From the NCBI GenBank assembly GCA_021158735.1, contig JAGGUC010000133.1:1-14343 (forward strand): 14,343 nt of DNA, given 5' to 3'. Numbering within the stretch: the first letter of the stretch is position 1; each line of letters opens with the position of its first letter. Below the pieces are notes generated by a model. That model was not told where the DNA came from and did not search any database. It saw nothing but the letters and a program-made list of their open reading frames with translations. This DNA comes from Desulfurococcales archaeon (GTDB lineage: Archaea; Thermoproteota; Thermoprotei_A; Sulfolobales; NBVN01). Shown one piece after another: positions 7,083-13,334 of this stretch. The position numbers and the translations under genes were made by a program.

Positions 7083-9144
7083 CATAATTAGGAGTGGTGG
7101 CACCGACCTCAACCAGTATTACTATGCGATTGCGGTATTGCAGGATGGACGTGTGAGAAAAACGGAGGAAGGCAGTTTAGGGCACCTAATCAGGTTACTG
7201 TGGGAGTACAGACCCGCACTACTAGCTGTAGATAACATTTATGAATTAGGTGGCACAAAAGAGAACTTAAGGAGAATTCTAAGGTTTATACCTCCAGAAA
7301 CCGAGATAGTGCAGGTTACTCTCGAAGATAGTAGATTTCATGACCTTAAGGAGGTTGCCTTTAAAGCTGGTTTACTTATAGATAAGGGAAAATTACACCC
7401 CTTTAAAACAGCTGCCCTTCTAGCTATTCTTGCAAACGAAGGTTATGGAACTAGGTTATCGTTGTTTGAGAGGAAGGTTAAGATAATTGTTTCTAAGGGT
7501 AGGTCAGGCTATGCGGGAGGTTCTAGGTCCGACAAGTACCAGAGAAACATGCGTGCTGCAGTAATGCGGATGGTTAAGAGAATAAAGGAAGAGTTGGATA
7601 AGAAAAGGATAGATTACGACTTAATGATAAGGAGAAGTAAAGGTGGTGTCGAGAGAGCTTTATTCATAGTTTATGCTGACAGGCGAGACCTAACAGGCAT
7701 TGTTAGAAATATTAAGGGTTACGACGTGGCAGTCCGGATAAAGCCTGTAATTAACGCTAGGTTCTTCAAACTAATAGAGAGTAAGAGGCCTGAACAAAAA
7801 TACTTGATCGTAGGGTATGACCCCGGAGTTGTTGCTGGACTAGCTGCGATAGACTTGGACATGTCTCCCGTACTCATTATTTCGGGTAGGGAGCTTGATC
7901 GTGGAACGGCTGTTTCGCTCCTAACGGACGTGGGAATACCTGTTGTCATCGCGACAGATAAGAACCCGCCGCCTGATATGGTAAAAAAGCTTGCTGCTAT
8001 GGTTAACGCACAGCTTTTTACTCCACCTAAGTCATTAAGCACCGGAGAGAAGGAATTACTAGTAAATGAGTACACAAAGAAGTTCGACGTAGAGGTCAGA
8101 AACACGCATGAAAGAGATGCACTTGCCGCTGCGTTGAAGGCTTACAGCATCTTTCGAGAAAAAATGGAGAAACTCAGTGCCAAAGTGAGAAGTATTGGCA
8201 TTAAGGTTAGGAACCTACAGAAATACAAGATCAAGTTATTACATAATGAACCACTAGAAAACATTATTGAAGACATAATCAACGATGTTTTATCTGCCAG
8301 TAGGCGTAATGAATTGAGTGCTAGATCAGCTCATTCAATACTGGTCAGGGATAAGCAGCTTGAACAGAGCAACTTAGAAGAGAAGATTAAAGAATTAGAA
8401 AGTAAGGTTGAGCACTTAACAGCTGAACGTGAGAAACTCAGACAAAGAATACGGGAATTAGAGAATGAGTATAACTACCTTAAGTCAGAATTAAACATAA
8501 TTTCAACAGAGTTGAGTAAGGACATACTGAAAGAGAGGAAAGTAAGTGAGTTAATTCAAAGACTTAAAAACGTAAACGCATACGCACTAAAACTAGAGAA
8601 GGATTTAGTTAGCCTGAAGCAGAATTTAAGCACTATAATTCAAATGATTGAAGGATACTTCCGGGGCGACTACGTACTGGTGAGAAGAATTTCCTCAAGT
8701 CCAGCAGGCATCAAGGACAGCACTGAATATTTAGGTAAAATTAGGAAGTATGAAGTAATCTTCTTAGATGTTACTCAAGGAAATCAAGGTCTACTAGCAA
8801 CATACCTAAAAGATTTTGTGAATCTCTGCATCAGCCTCGGCTTAAGAATAGCGCTCCCTAAGAACAAGGTTTCAGATCAATTAGCTAGTGCCTTGGTTAA
8901 TACTTATTACATTCCTGCATTAACTGTACAGGATTACTACTTCATAGGTAGTAAATTAACCCTCCTTCCGAAACACGTAGTGACGGAGTTAGATACCATA
9001 CATGAAAGACTTAAAAAACTTCGTGAGGAGCAGGCACCAAAACTGACTGAGGAGGCGTTAGAGAAGCTGGTAGCCGAGTATCGTGAAAAAAGAACAGCTC
9101 TTCTAAGTAAGAAAACTACCTCACATAAAATATCAAAGAATTAG
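7048..9144 (+). CDS. DUF460 protein with two RNase H-like folds and a coiled coil
   Basis: Archaeal DUF460 (PF04312) protein of unproven function; its fold is of the RuvC/YqgF RNase H-like class, suggesting nucleic-acid processing. The first domain begins AVVGVDII (D12) and contains LLAVDN. The second carries VGYDPG (D258), ATDKNPP (D304) and HERDALAAAL (D357), spaced like an RNase H-type metal triad. A long charged coiled coil runs from about residue 435 to 540. The C-terminal 150 residues have a mixed alpha/beta look and end in a lysine-rich helix. The start at 7048 lies inside rio2: the strand carrying D12 is encoded at the rio2 stop codon, so the 35-nt overlap is needed for an intact first domain. 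Co-expression with Rio2 hints at a role in rRNA or ribosome maturation, which is inference. Confidence 0.92.
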   Translation: MSSRWKAVVGVDIIRSGGTDLNQYYYAIAVLQDGRVRKTEEGSLGHLIRLLWEYRPALLAVDNIYELGGTKENLRRILRFIPPETEIVQVTLEDSRFHDLKEVAFKAGLLIDKGKLHPFKTAALLAILANEGYGTRLSLFERKVKIIVSKGRSGYAGGSRSDKYQRNMRAAVMRMVKRIKEELDKKRIDYDLMIRRSKGGVERALFIVYADRRDLTGIVRNIKGYDVAVRIKPVINARFFKLIESKRPEQKYLIVGYDPGVVAGLAAIDLDMSPVLIISGRELDRGTAVSLLTDVGIPVVIATDKNPPPDMVKKLAAMVNAQLFTPPKSLSTGEKELLVNEYTKKFDVEVRNTHERDALAAALKAYSIFREKMEKLSAKVRSIGIKVRNLQKYKIKLLHNEPLENIIEDIINDVLSASRRNELSARSAHSILVRDKQLEQSNLEEKIKELESKVEHLTAEREKLRQRIRELENEYNYLKSELNIISTELSKDILKERKVSELIQRLKNVNAYALKLEKDLVSLKQNLSTIIQMIEGYFRGDYVLVRRISSSPAGIKDSTEYLGKIRKYEVIFLDVTQGNQGLLATYLKDFVNLCISLGLRIALPKNKVSDQLASALVNTYYIPALTVQDYYFIGSKLTLLPKHVVTELDTIHERLKKLREEQAPKLTEEALEKLVAEYREKRTALLSKKTTSHKISKN

Positions 9145-9244
9145 TCTGATAGTACGTACTTGCTTGTTTTAGCACCTCCTCTTATTTAATGCTTTTAAAG
9201 ACCTCTACTAGATAAGAACCTACGGAAGGTAAGGTAGCTAGCAT

Positions 9245-9249
9245 GGTGA
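9245..9249 (+). promoter_or_regulatory. Ribosome-binding site that sets the ASCH gene's GTG start
   Basis: GGTGA lies 7 nt before the GTG at 9257. The only nearby ATG (9243) runs into a TAG after four codons and is out of frame, so the GTG is chosen as start. Confidence 0.6.
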
Positions 9250-9256
9250 CCTTATA

Positions 9257-9583
9257 GTGAAAAAGAAAAAGCTAATATTTAAGAAAGAGTATGGAAGTGC
9301 CATACTTGAGGGCAAGAAAACAGCAACGATCCGCCTCATATCCAGAGTAAGAAAAGGAGATACTGTAGACATAATTGCTGGTAAGATAAAAATAGGTACG
9401 GCAATGATCGAAGATGTAGAAGTTAAGAAATTAAAGGAGTTGACGGATAATGATGCAACAATCGATGGTTTTAAAGATAAAGAGGAACTTATAAGAACGC
9501 TCAAGAAGATCTACAGAAAGAAAATAAATGATAATTCTGAGGTCAAGTTGATTAAATTTAAGCTAATCGGTAAAAATGAGTAA
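9257..9583 (+). CDS. ASCH-domain protein
   Basis: The ASCH fold is related to PUA RNA-binding domains; characterised members act on RNA or hydrolyse modified cytidine. This 108-residue protein is little more than the domain. Family marks are EYGSAILEGKKTATIR (11-26), the short RKGDTVDIIAG strand-turn segment and a following GTAMIEDVEV strand. It is very lysine-rich, including KKKK directly after the start. It starts at GTG, supported by GGTGA 7 nt upstream. It lies 112 nt after the DUF460 gene on the same strand and is followed at once by a hairpin with a T-rich tail. RNA binding is a family-level guess; no partner or substrate can be read from the context. Confidence 0.85.
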   Translation: MKKKKLIFKKEYGSAILEGKKTATIRLISRVRKGDTVDIIAGKIKIGTAMIEDVEVKKLKELTDNDATIDGFKDKEELIRTLKKIYRKKINDNSEVKLIKFKLIGKNE

Positions 9584-9588
9584 GTTCT

Positions 9589-9605
9589 GTATTTTGTGAA
9601 AATAC
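9589..9605 (+). terminator. Hairpin after the ASCH gene
   Basis: A perfect 7-bp inverted repeat (GTATTTT, loop GTG, AAAATAC) begins 6 nt after the ASCH stop codon and is followed by a pyrimidine-rich stretch (CTTTCTGCCGCTTTTCTTC). It is likely to end the transcript, although archaeal termination depends mostly on the T tract. Confidence 0.5.
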
Positions 9606-9850
9606 CTTTCTGCCGCTTTTCTTCATAGTGATTATTTCTGTATTATTCATATTAGAAGAGCTCAGATAGACAAATTATGTAAATTAGCACCACTAATACC
9701 TGATCTAGTTTACTGATATAGTCTCCAGCTATGGTCATCCAAGAACTATATAGTTTGGTTTGTAACTATCCTTCATGTTCTCTTCGCCTTGTGGGAAGGG
9801 AATCACAGAATGAAAAAGAAGAATGAAAAGACCTAGAAAGCAGGAAATCG

Positions 9851-9876
9851 TATGCACTTATGATATGCACTTATGA
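9851..9876. repeat. Perfect 13-bp tandem repeat next to the Hfq-like gene
   Basis: TATGCACTTATGA occurs twice without a gap, ending 4 nt beyond the stop codon of the minus-strand Hfq-like gene. A similar element with the same 13-nt period lies upstream of that gene at 10337-10357. The rest of 9584-9880 holds the ASCH hairpin and an AT-rich CTATATAG at about 9750, and no gene that I can support. Confidence 0.7.
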
Positions 9877-9880
9877 GAAG

Positions 9881-10279
9881 TTACTTCCTTAGAATTATTA
9901 TGAAGGAAATATTTGACTTTGGCACTACTAGTCCCTTACCTTTACTTAGTACACCTATTTCATACTTAGATAGCTTTACAAGCCTTCCTTCAAGCTTTTG
10001 CCCATCAGTCAGATGGATCTCTATCTCAGATCCTATAAGGTCTGATGTCAGAACAGTGTCATCAAGGTCCTCCTGAGAGTACCCGTGAAGGTCGGTCTCA
10101 CCTAAAAAAGCGTATAGAATTGCATGCCTGAAAACTACGTAGGGTGTATTGGAAACACTCACACCTATTTCATATTTTGAGACTTCATCTACTACTCCTT
10201 CAATAGGATCCTCATGCCCTAAGACATATATCCTTATGACCTTACCAACTAATCTTTGATCAATTATATTCTCTCTCAT
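9881..10279 (-). CDS. Tandem-duplicated Hfq/Sm-like protein
   Basis: The 132-residue protein contains two copies of one Sm/Hfq-like unit. Copy 1 (about 10-59) ends YVVFRHAILYAF, recalling the Sm2 motif of Hfq (YKHAI); copy 2 (about 80-130) has HLTDGQKLEGRL, then LVVPKSNISFI. Both contain an identical SKYEIGV, at 34-40 and 104-110, exactly 70 residues apart, and the DNA keeps a 14-bp identity there (ACACCTATTTCATA at 9951 and 10161). An acidic linker (ETDLHGYSQEDLDD) joins them. The likely job is RNA binding, with two subunits per chain perhaps making a ring from fewer chains. AAGGAG sits only 2-3 nt before the ATG, closer than usual. A minus-strand TATA-like element lies at about 10320-10332. 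The family name is uncertain; the Sm-like fold is fairly sure. Confidence 0.8.
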   Translation of the reverse strand: MRENIIDQRLVGKVIRIYVLGHEDPIEGVVDEVSKYEIGVSVSNTPYVVFRHAILYAFLGETDLHGYSQEDLDDTVLTSDLIGSEIEIHLTDGQKLEGRLVKLSKYEIGVLSKGKGLVVPKSNISFIIILRK

Positions 10280-10336
10280 TTCTCCTTACCAGGTGCGTGC
10301 AGTCCTACTATTGCTAATCATATTAATAAATATTTC

Positions 10337-10357
10337 ATACTTATTAAGTATACTTAT
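10337..10357. repeat. Direct and inverted repeat upstream of the Hfq-like gene
   Basis: ATACTTAT occurs at 10337-10344 and 10350-10357 with an inverted TAAGTAT between them, so the site holds a 15-bp inverted repeat with a one-base centre and an overlapping 12-bp perfect palindrome (10345-10356). It lies just beyond the TATA region of the Hfq-like gene and about 40 nt before the C/D sRNA on the opposite strand. It could be a regulator site, the sRNA promoter, or both. Confidence 0.5.
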
Positions 10358-10393
10358 GTAAGAAGCCGAGGTGTTAGGATTCGTAATATTGAG

Positions 10394-10443
10394 TCATGAT
10401 GAAAAACTACTCTGAGCAGTGATTGAGCTGAGCTACACTGACT
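10394..10443 (+). ncRNA. Probable C/D-box guide sRNA
   Basis: In the spacer between two minus-strand genes, the plus strand carries box C ATGATGA (10396-10402), a 9-nt guide, box D' CTGA (10412-10415), a 3-nt spacer, box C' GTGATTG (10419-10425, two bases off consensus), a 12-nt guide (10426-10437) and box D CTGA (10438-10441). A third CTGA at 10428 lies inside the last guide. The D guide would pair with TGTAGCTCAGCT, which contains TAGCTCAG, the common start of the tRNA D arm; the fifth-base rule then points to the G at tRNA position 10. The D' guide would pair with AGTAGTTTT. The tRNA target is inference and needs the actual tRNA set. A promoter may lie in the repeats at 10337-10357. Confidence 0.65.
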
Positions 10444-10493
10444 ATTAAGTAGTTCCCTAAGTTGTAGCAGTTAAGGTTAAGTGAGTACTGGTC

Positions 10494-11618
10494 TCAGCTC
10501 ACCTCCCTATAGTCAAGTCCGAGTCCTTCTGCATACTTATATGCTTCCCTCATTTCTAAGGAATTCGGCCTCCTATCTATGTCTTTATAGTCCTTAGGTG
10601 ATCTGAAAACTTTATACTCCGGTCTATACTGACCCATTATGTTAACTAGTGCATTACTGCAGTTCAGCGCTATCCACTTCAGAACAGGTTTTGTGCAACA
10701 TTCGATATGATTTGGCAGCACTAAATGCCTGATAATTATTGGGTCACCCGAGTTGCAGATGATCCTTAAATTACGGATTATGACATCATAATACTTGTCC
10801 ACAAGTGAAAGTCTTGACGCACACCTATTGTTGCCGTACTTGAAGTCAGGAAGCCATATATCTATTAAGTCAGTAATGATGGTCAGTGCTTCCTCGGTAA
10901 GGTACATATTGCTATTCCATAGTTGTGGCACATTCACGTTAACAAATTTCAATGATTCAATAATATTGTGTATGTTGGGTGTCGGATCACCACCAACGTG
11001 GTTTATGTTTCTAGCTCCTTCACTTCTGAGGTATTCTTGAATTACAGCTAACTCCTTGGCTCCAGCCTCAACACCTTGATACGGATTTTCTTGCGATATG
11101 TCGTAATTCTGACAGTATACACACTTAAAGTTACAACTACCATAAAATATGGTGCCACTCGGAACAAGTGGGGCCTCCTCACCCAAATGCAGAAAGTACG
11201 TAGTAACATATGACTTAATACCTAAGCCACAGAAACCATGCCTGACTCTCCTGTCAATTAAGCACCTCCTTTCGCAGAATCTGCACTTCGTAACAATTCT
11301 CTTTGCTAGCTCTATTTTTAAATCGAGGAAACTGTGTTGAGGTGCAGGTAGCTTCATCCACTCACTTAAAGTTAACCTACCACTTCTTGCCTCATCAAGC
11401 ATTTTAAGGAAGTTAGTGCGTGCAGAATTATGTACCTCCCAAAGCTCCTCCAATGTTTCCATGCTCCTCGGATCGGTGTCAATGGGTACTTTCTTAGCTA
11501 TCATGAATTTTGCTGGCGAAGAATTAACCATTACCGAACTATACCACTTCAGCTTGCGTTTAACTTTCTCACTATTCCAAACAGCCTCTGCGTCAGGCCT
11601 CACAAGCTTCCAAAACAC
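10494..11618 (-). CDS. PflX-type radical SAM protein
   Basis: Radical SAM enzyme of the PflX group (COG1313), often annotated as a pyruvate formate-lyase activating enzyme homologue; the true substrate is unknown. The 374 residues are a normal length. The [4Fe-4S] motif is C162, C166, C169 in GSCNFKCVYCQNYDISQ. A second cysteine set (C112, C115, C119, C130) before it is a regular feature of the family and may hold zinc or another cluster. The SAM-binding glycines are seen in HVGGDPTP (207-214), followed by WLPDFKYG near 255-262. The first 100 residues form a helical extension. It starts at GTG, with a strong GAGGTG 7 nt before it. No glycyl-radical enzyme gene lies nearby, so it is unlikely to activate pyruvate formate-lyase. 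Confidence 0.92.
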   Translation of the reverse strand: MFWKLVRPDAEAVWNSEKVKRKLKWYSSVMVNSSPAKFMIAKKVPIDTDPRSMETLEELWEVHNSARTNFLKMLDEARSGRLTLSEWMKLPAPQHSFLDLKIELAKRIVTKCRFCERRCLIDRRVRHGFCGLGIKSYVTTYFLHLGEEAPLVPSGTIFYGSCNFKCVYCQNYDISQENPYQGVEAGAKELAVIQEYLRSEGARNINHVGGDPTPNIHNIIESLKFVNVNVPQLWNSNMYLTEEALTIITDLIDIWLPDFKYGNNRCASRLSLVDKYYDVIIRNLRIICNSGDPIIIRHLVLPNHIECCTKPVLKWIALNCSNALVNIMGQYRPEYKVFRSPKDYKDIDRRPNSLEMREAYKYAEGLGLDYREVS

Positions 11619-11625
11619 GCGCCAG

Positions 11626-11631
11626 CACCTC
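11626..11631 (-). promoter_or_regulatory. Strong ribosome-binding site for the radical SAM gene
   Basis: On the minus strand GAGGTG stands 7 nt before the GTG start codon, deciding that start. TATA-like elements are seen further upstream at about 11639-11648 and 11656-11666; the second leaves room for this ribosome-binding site in the leader. Confidence 0.65.
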
Positions 11632-11711
11632 TAAGCACTATAAAAACTTATCAGACTGATTAATTTTAGGTTATACAGCATGCGGACAATGCTTCGGTGC
11701 TTCATCAATGG

Positions 11712-12101
11712 TCAAGTGTTATGAGAAAGTAATTCATCTACAGTTCTAATAACATTTCCACTACATACTTTATTCTTGCTGAGACACACACCCTCAAGGA
11801 CTAACAGTTTTCTTTTAAAGTCCGGGCTGCTCCTGCCGTTAATAGTATAGCCGCCCGGACTTAGGTCTGACCTTACGACCCTGTGACAGGGAATAACTAT
11901 GGGCATTGAATTTTCTTTAAGTATTTTTCCTATGTAACGTGGTGGCAGTCTTAGGCACTCTGCCAGTGTCTCGTACGTAGTGACCTTGCCTAACGTGATT
12001 AACTGAAGTAGTGCATATAATACCTCTTTGATCTCGTCTGAATTACTTAATAGTACCCTAAAGTGCCCCTCATCAGTAACTTTAATAGTTAGTAATCTCA
12101 T
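11712..12101 (-). CDS. ogt: Methylated-DNA--protein-cysteine methyltransferase
   Basis: Suicidal repair protein that moves the alkyl group from O6-alkylguanine in DNA to its own cysteine. The active-site motif IPCHRVV is present with C72; the Arg finger is probably R55 in PPRYIGKIL, which lines up with the helix-turn-helix arginine of the family, and the wing GGYTINGR follows the active site. At 129 residues it consists mostly of the C-terminal catalytic domain, with a short N-terminal part. Two extra cysteines (C106, C113) lie near the C-terminus. It is the second gene of a two-gene operon: its ATG lies 14 nt after the stop codon of the AbrB-like gene, with GGGAG as ribosome-binding site. 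Such repair is useful in hot environments, where alkylation and deamination are frequent. Confidence 0.95.
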   Translation of the reverse strand: MRLLTIKVTDEGHFRVLLSNSDEIKEVLYALLQLITLGKVTTYETLAECLRLPPRYIGKILKENSMPIVIPCHRVVRSDLSPGGYTINGRSSPDFKRKLLVLEGVCLSKNKVCSGNVIRTVDELLSHNT

Positions 12102-12115
12102 ATGCTGCTCCCAGT

Positions 12116-12328
12116 TTACTTCGCTAGAGCTCTCTTAGCCTTGATAACTATGACTCCTTCATCCTCATTTCTCTCTATTATGTACTCTGTACCCCACTTT
12201 TCAACCATGTTCTTAGGTATGTATAGATTTAGTGGAAGTGTGTAGTACTCGTACACATACGTTTTACCTTTTACGGTTTTCCTACCCACTACTTTCCTTA
12301 CAGTGGCAGTACGCCTAACAACAGGCAT
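12116..12328 (-). CDS. Small basic protein, probably AbrB-like DNA-binding fold
   Basis: A 70-residue basic protein. The segment LPLNLYIPKNMVEKWGTEYI (32-51) followed by VIVIKAK resembles the swapped-hairpin SpoVT/AbrB fold, in which such a strand-turn-helix-strand binds DNA as a dimer. The N-terminal 25 residues are rich in Arg, Lys and Val (MPVVRRTATVRKVVGRKTVKG). It is the first gene of an operon with ogt, so a transcription-factor or DNA-binding role fits, but regulation of ogt by it is only a guess. The AT-rich element at 12362-12372 is well placed as promoter. GGGGC, about 7 nt before the ATG, may bind the ribosome. No toxin gene is next to it, which argues against an antitoxin role. 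Confidence 0.8.
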   Translation of the reverse strand: MPVVRRTATVRKVVGRKTVKGKTYVYEYYTLPLNLYIPKNMVEKWGTEYIIERNEDEGVIVIKAKRALAK

Positions 12329-12361
12329 CGTTAACGCCCCAGATAGATTTCTCTATGGAAG

Positions 12362-12372
12362 ATATAATATTT
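12362..12372. promoter_or_regulatory. AT-rich element shared by two divergent genes
   Basis: ATATAATATTT sits about 39 nt from the ATG of the AbrB-like gene (-) and about 34 nt from the TTG start of the unknown gene (+). Being nearly palindromic, it could act as TATA box in both directions; no second such element exists in this 72-nt spacer. Confidence 0.45.
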
Positions 12373-12400
12373 TCACTACTACATTTTCCTGAGCCTAGCT

Positions 12401-12709
12401 TTGTGGATTACTACTAAAAAATTATTTTCGAATATCACAGAGATCTCAGGGTGTAGCGTATTGCATAGGAAAGTGACCTTACTTGAATTGGAGGGCTTAG
12501 CAATAAACAACTTAATTAAGCTTTATAAGGTTGATGAGTGTTTCAGTAATAAACATGTGAGGTACGTTAAAATATATGTGGAGACTGTGAATGGAGAGCA
12601 CCTTGAAACAGAGTGTCTTGATCAAAAGAGAATAAGTAAAATAATAGCGATTCTTACTAATTATCAAAAATGGAGCAGGGATATTGCGGGAACACCAAGT
12701 CATGAGTGA
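12401..12709 (+). CDS. Unknown small protein, possible TTG start
   Basis: I do not recognise this 102-residue protein. It is open from a stop codon at 12365 to TGA at 12707-12709. The only standard start in the first part is TTG at 12401; there is no ribosome-binding site, but the TATA-like element at 12362-12372 would start transcription very near this codon, so a leaderless mRNA is possible. The product is soluble, with no signal peptide or membrane segment, three cysteines (C19, C47, C73) and a strand-like VRYVKIYVETVNGEHLETECL followed by a helix. The overlapping minus-strand reading frame (12512-12703) looks like a shadow. Real coding status is likely but not certain, and the start is uncertain. 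Confidence 0.55.
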   Translation: MWITTKKLFSNITEISGCSVLHRKVTLLELEGLAINNLIKLYKVDECFSNKHVRYVKIYVETVNGEHLETECLDQKRISKIIAILTNYQKWSRDIAGTPSHE

Positions 12710-12809
12710 ATATTTTACGACTGTACAATTAACCTTAAAGTACTGAGTTCTCTACTACCTTGACTAATCCGTCTGAAGTCTGTCTCTAAAAAGAACCTAT
12801 TACATTATC

Positions 12810-12826
12810 GCGGGTTTTAAACTCGC
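12810..12826. repeat. 17-bp near-palindrome
   Basis: GCGGGTTTTAAACTCGC pairs with itself over 8 bp per arm with one G-T mismatch and a single central base. With no loop it fits a protein-binding operator better than an RNA hairpin. No gene start lies close to it. Confidence 0.4.
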
Positions 12827-12888
12827 ATTCTTTCAGTATAGTCGGTACAAACTTTAAGTATGAATCTTCTGTGTTGTATCACTTCTAG

Positions 12889-12906
12889 TACTATTAACAA
12901 ATAGTA
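12889..12906. repeat. Perfect 7-bp hairpin
   Basis: TACTATT and AATAGTA flank a four-base loop (AACA). It is about 180 nt beyond the stop codon of the unknown gene, so a terminator role is doubtful. Confidence 0.4.
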
Positions 12907-13102
12907 GAATAAATCACAGAAAGCAATGTTGGTGAGTGTACATTCCGTACTGTTTCGCCAATGTCCGCTAGAAAGTTTAAGAAATACATAGTGAACTGCA
13001 AGTAAGGGTCTATATGTTAATTTAAAGATCCCTATGATATAATGAGTGATTATTTCAGTGCCATTAGTTAAACTTTAATCTTAGGAAACACTAGTAACTG
13101 CT

Positions 13103-13165
13103 AGATGATGAGTGGTGTTACATATGATTTTAAGGCTGAGATGATTAGGGCACCAGACACTGAAT
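13103..13165 (+). ncRNA. C/D-box-like sRNA, probable 16S rRNA methylation guide
   Basis: Box C ATGATGA (13105-13111), CTGA (13136-13139) as D', C' ATGATTA (13141-13147), a 12-nt guide GGGCACCAGACA (13148-13159) and box D CTGA (13160-13163). The guide's complement TGTCTGGTGCCC shares ten bases (GTCTGGTGCC) with the highly conserved archaeal 16S stretch just before GCCGCGG (515-519 region, from memory). The fifth-base rule predicts 2'-O-methylation of the U two bases before GGTGCC's second G, near E. coli position 513. Unusual points are the 24-nt gap between C and D' and the single base between D' and C'; perhaps D' is degenerate (ATGA at 13124-13127) or only the D guide works. The rRNA match makes chance unlikely. 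Confidence 0.6.
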
Positions 13166-13334
13166 AATATGTAGTTTCAGAGCCATATAACTCAGGGGTA
13201 CAGTAGCTGTGCCCTCATCCACTATAAACCTGTGAAAACTCTCCAAATCAGCGTTATAACAGAAGCAAAGTTGAAGTTAAGGGATAACGCTTTTTACCTC
13301 CCTAAGCTGGTCTATTGGTTGGGTTGGCATTAAC

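Larger units (their letters stand above)
12710..13334. other. Gene-free stretch with hairpins and a guide RNA
   Basis: These 625 nt hold no credible protein gene; the longest start-to-stop reading worth noting is 14 codons (12961-13005). What can be seen is a near-palindrome at 12810-12826, a hairpin at 12889-12906, and a C/D-box-like sRNA at about 13103-13165. The stretch is AT-rich throughout, which argues against SRP RNA or RNase P RNA, both GC-rich in hyperthermophiles. Confidence 0.6.

Noticed and set aside
7719..8105. 128-codon open frame on the minus strand inside the DUF460 gene
   Set aside because: Low-complexity Ser/Ile/Thr-rich product, fully inside a well-supported gene; a shadow frame. 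The same holds for minus-strand frames at 467-787, 1645-1833 and 3080-3460 inside the reverse gyrase gene.
9873..10076. 67-codon open frame on the plus strand
   Set aside because: It is antisense to the Hfq-like gene and has a serine-rich nonsense composition.
11416..11663. Two plus-strand open frames over the start of the radical SAM gene
   Set aside because: They are antisense to a gene with clear motifs and a strong ribosome-binding site, and neither has a recognisable product.
11641..11711. Possible C/D sRNA on the minus strand starting with TTGATGA
   Set aside because: Only one CTGA, about 50 nt away, and no C' or D' pair between.
12512..12703. 63-codon minus-strand frame opposite the unknown gene
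   Set aside because: Its product has no recognisable features and no promoter or ribosome-binding site; the plus-strand frame is longer and next to a TATA-like element.
12961..13005. ATG-started 14-codon frame with a basic product
   Set aside because: It is too short, without ribosome-binding site or fitting TATA box.
12710..13334. SRP RNA or RNase P RNA in the long gene-free stretch
   Set aside because: The stretch is AT-rich and lacks the GC-rich helices expected of those RNAs in a hyperthermophile.
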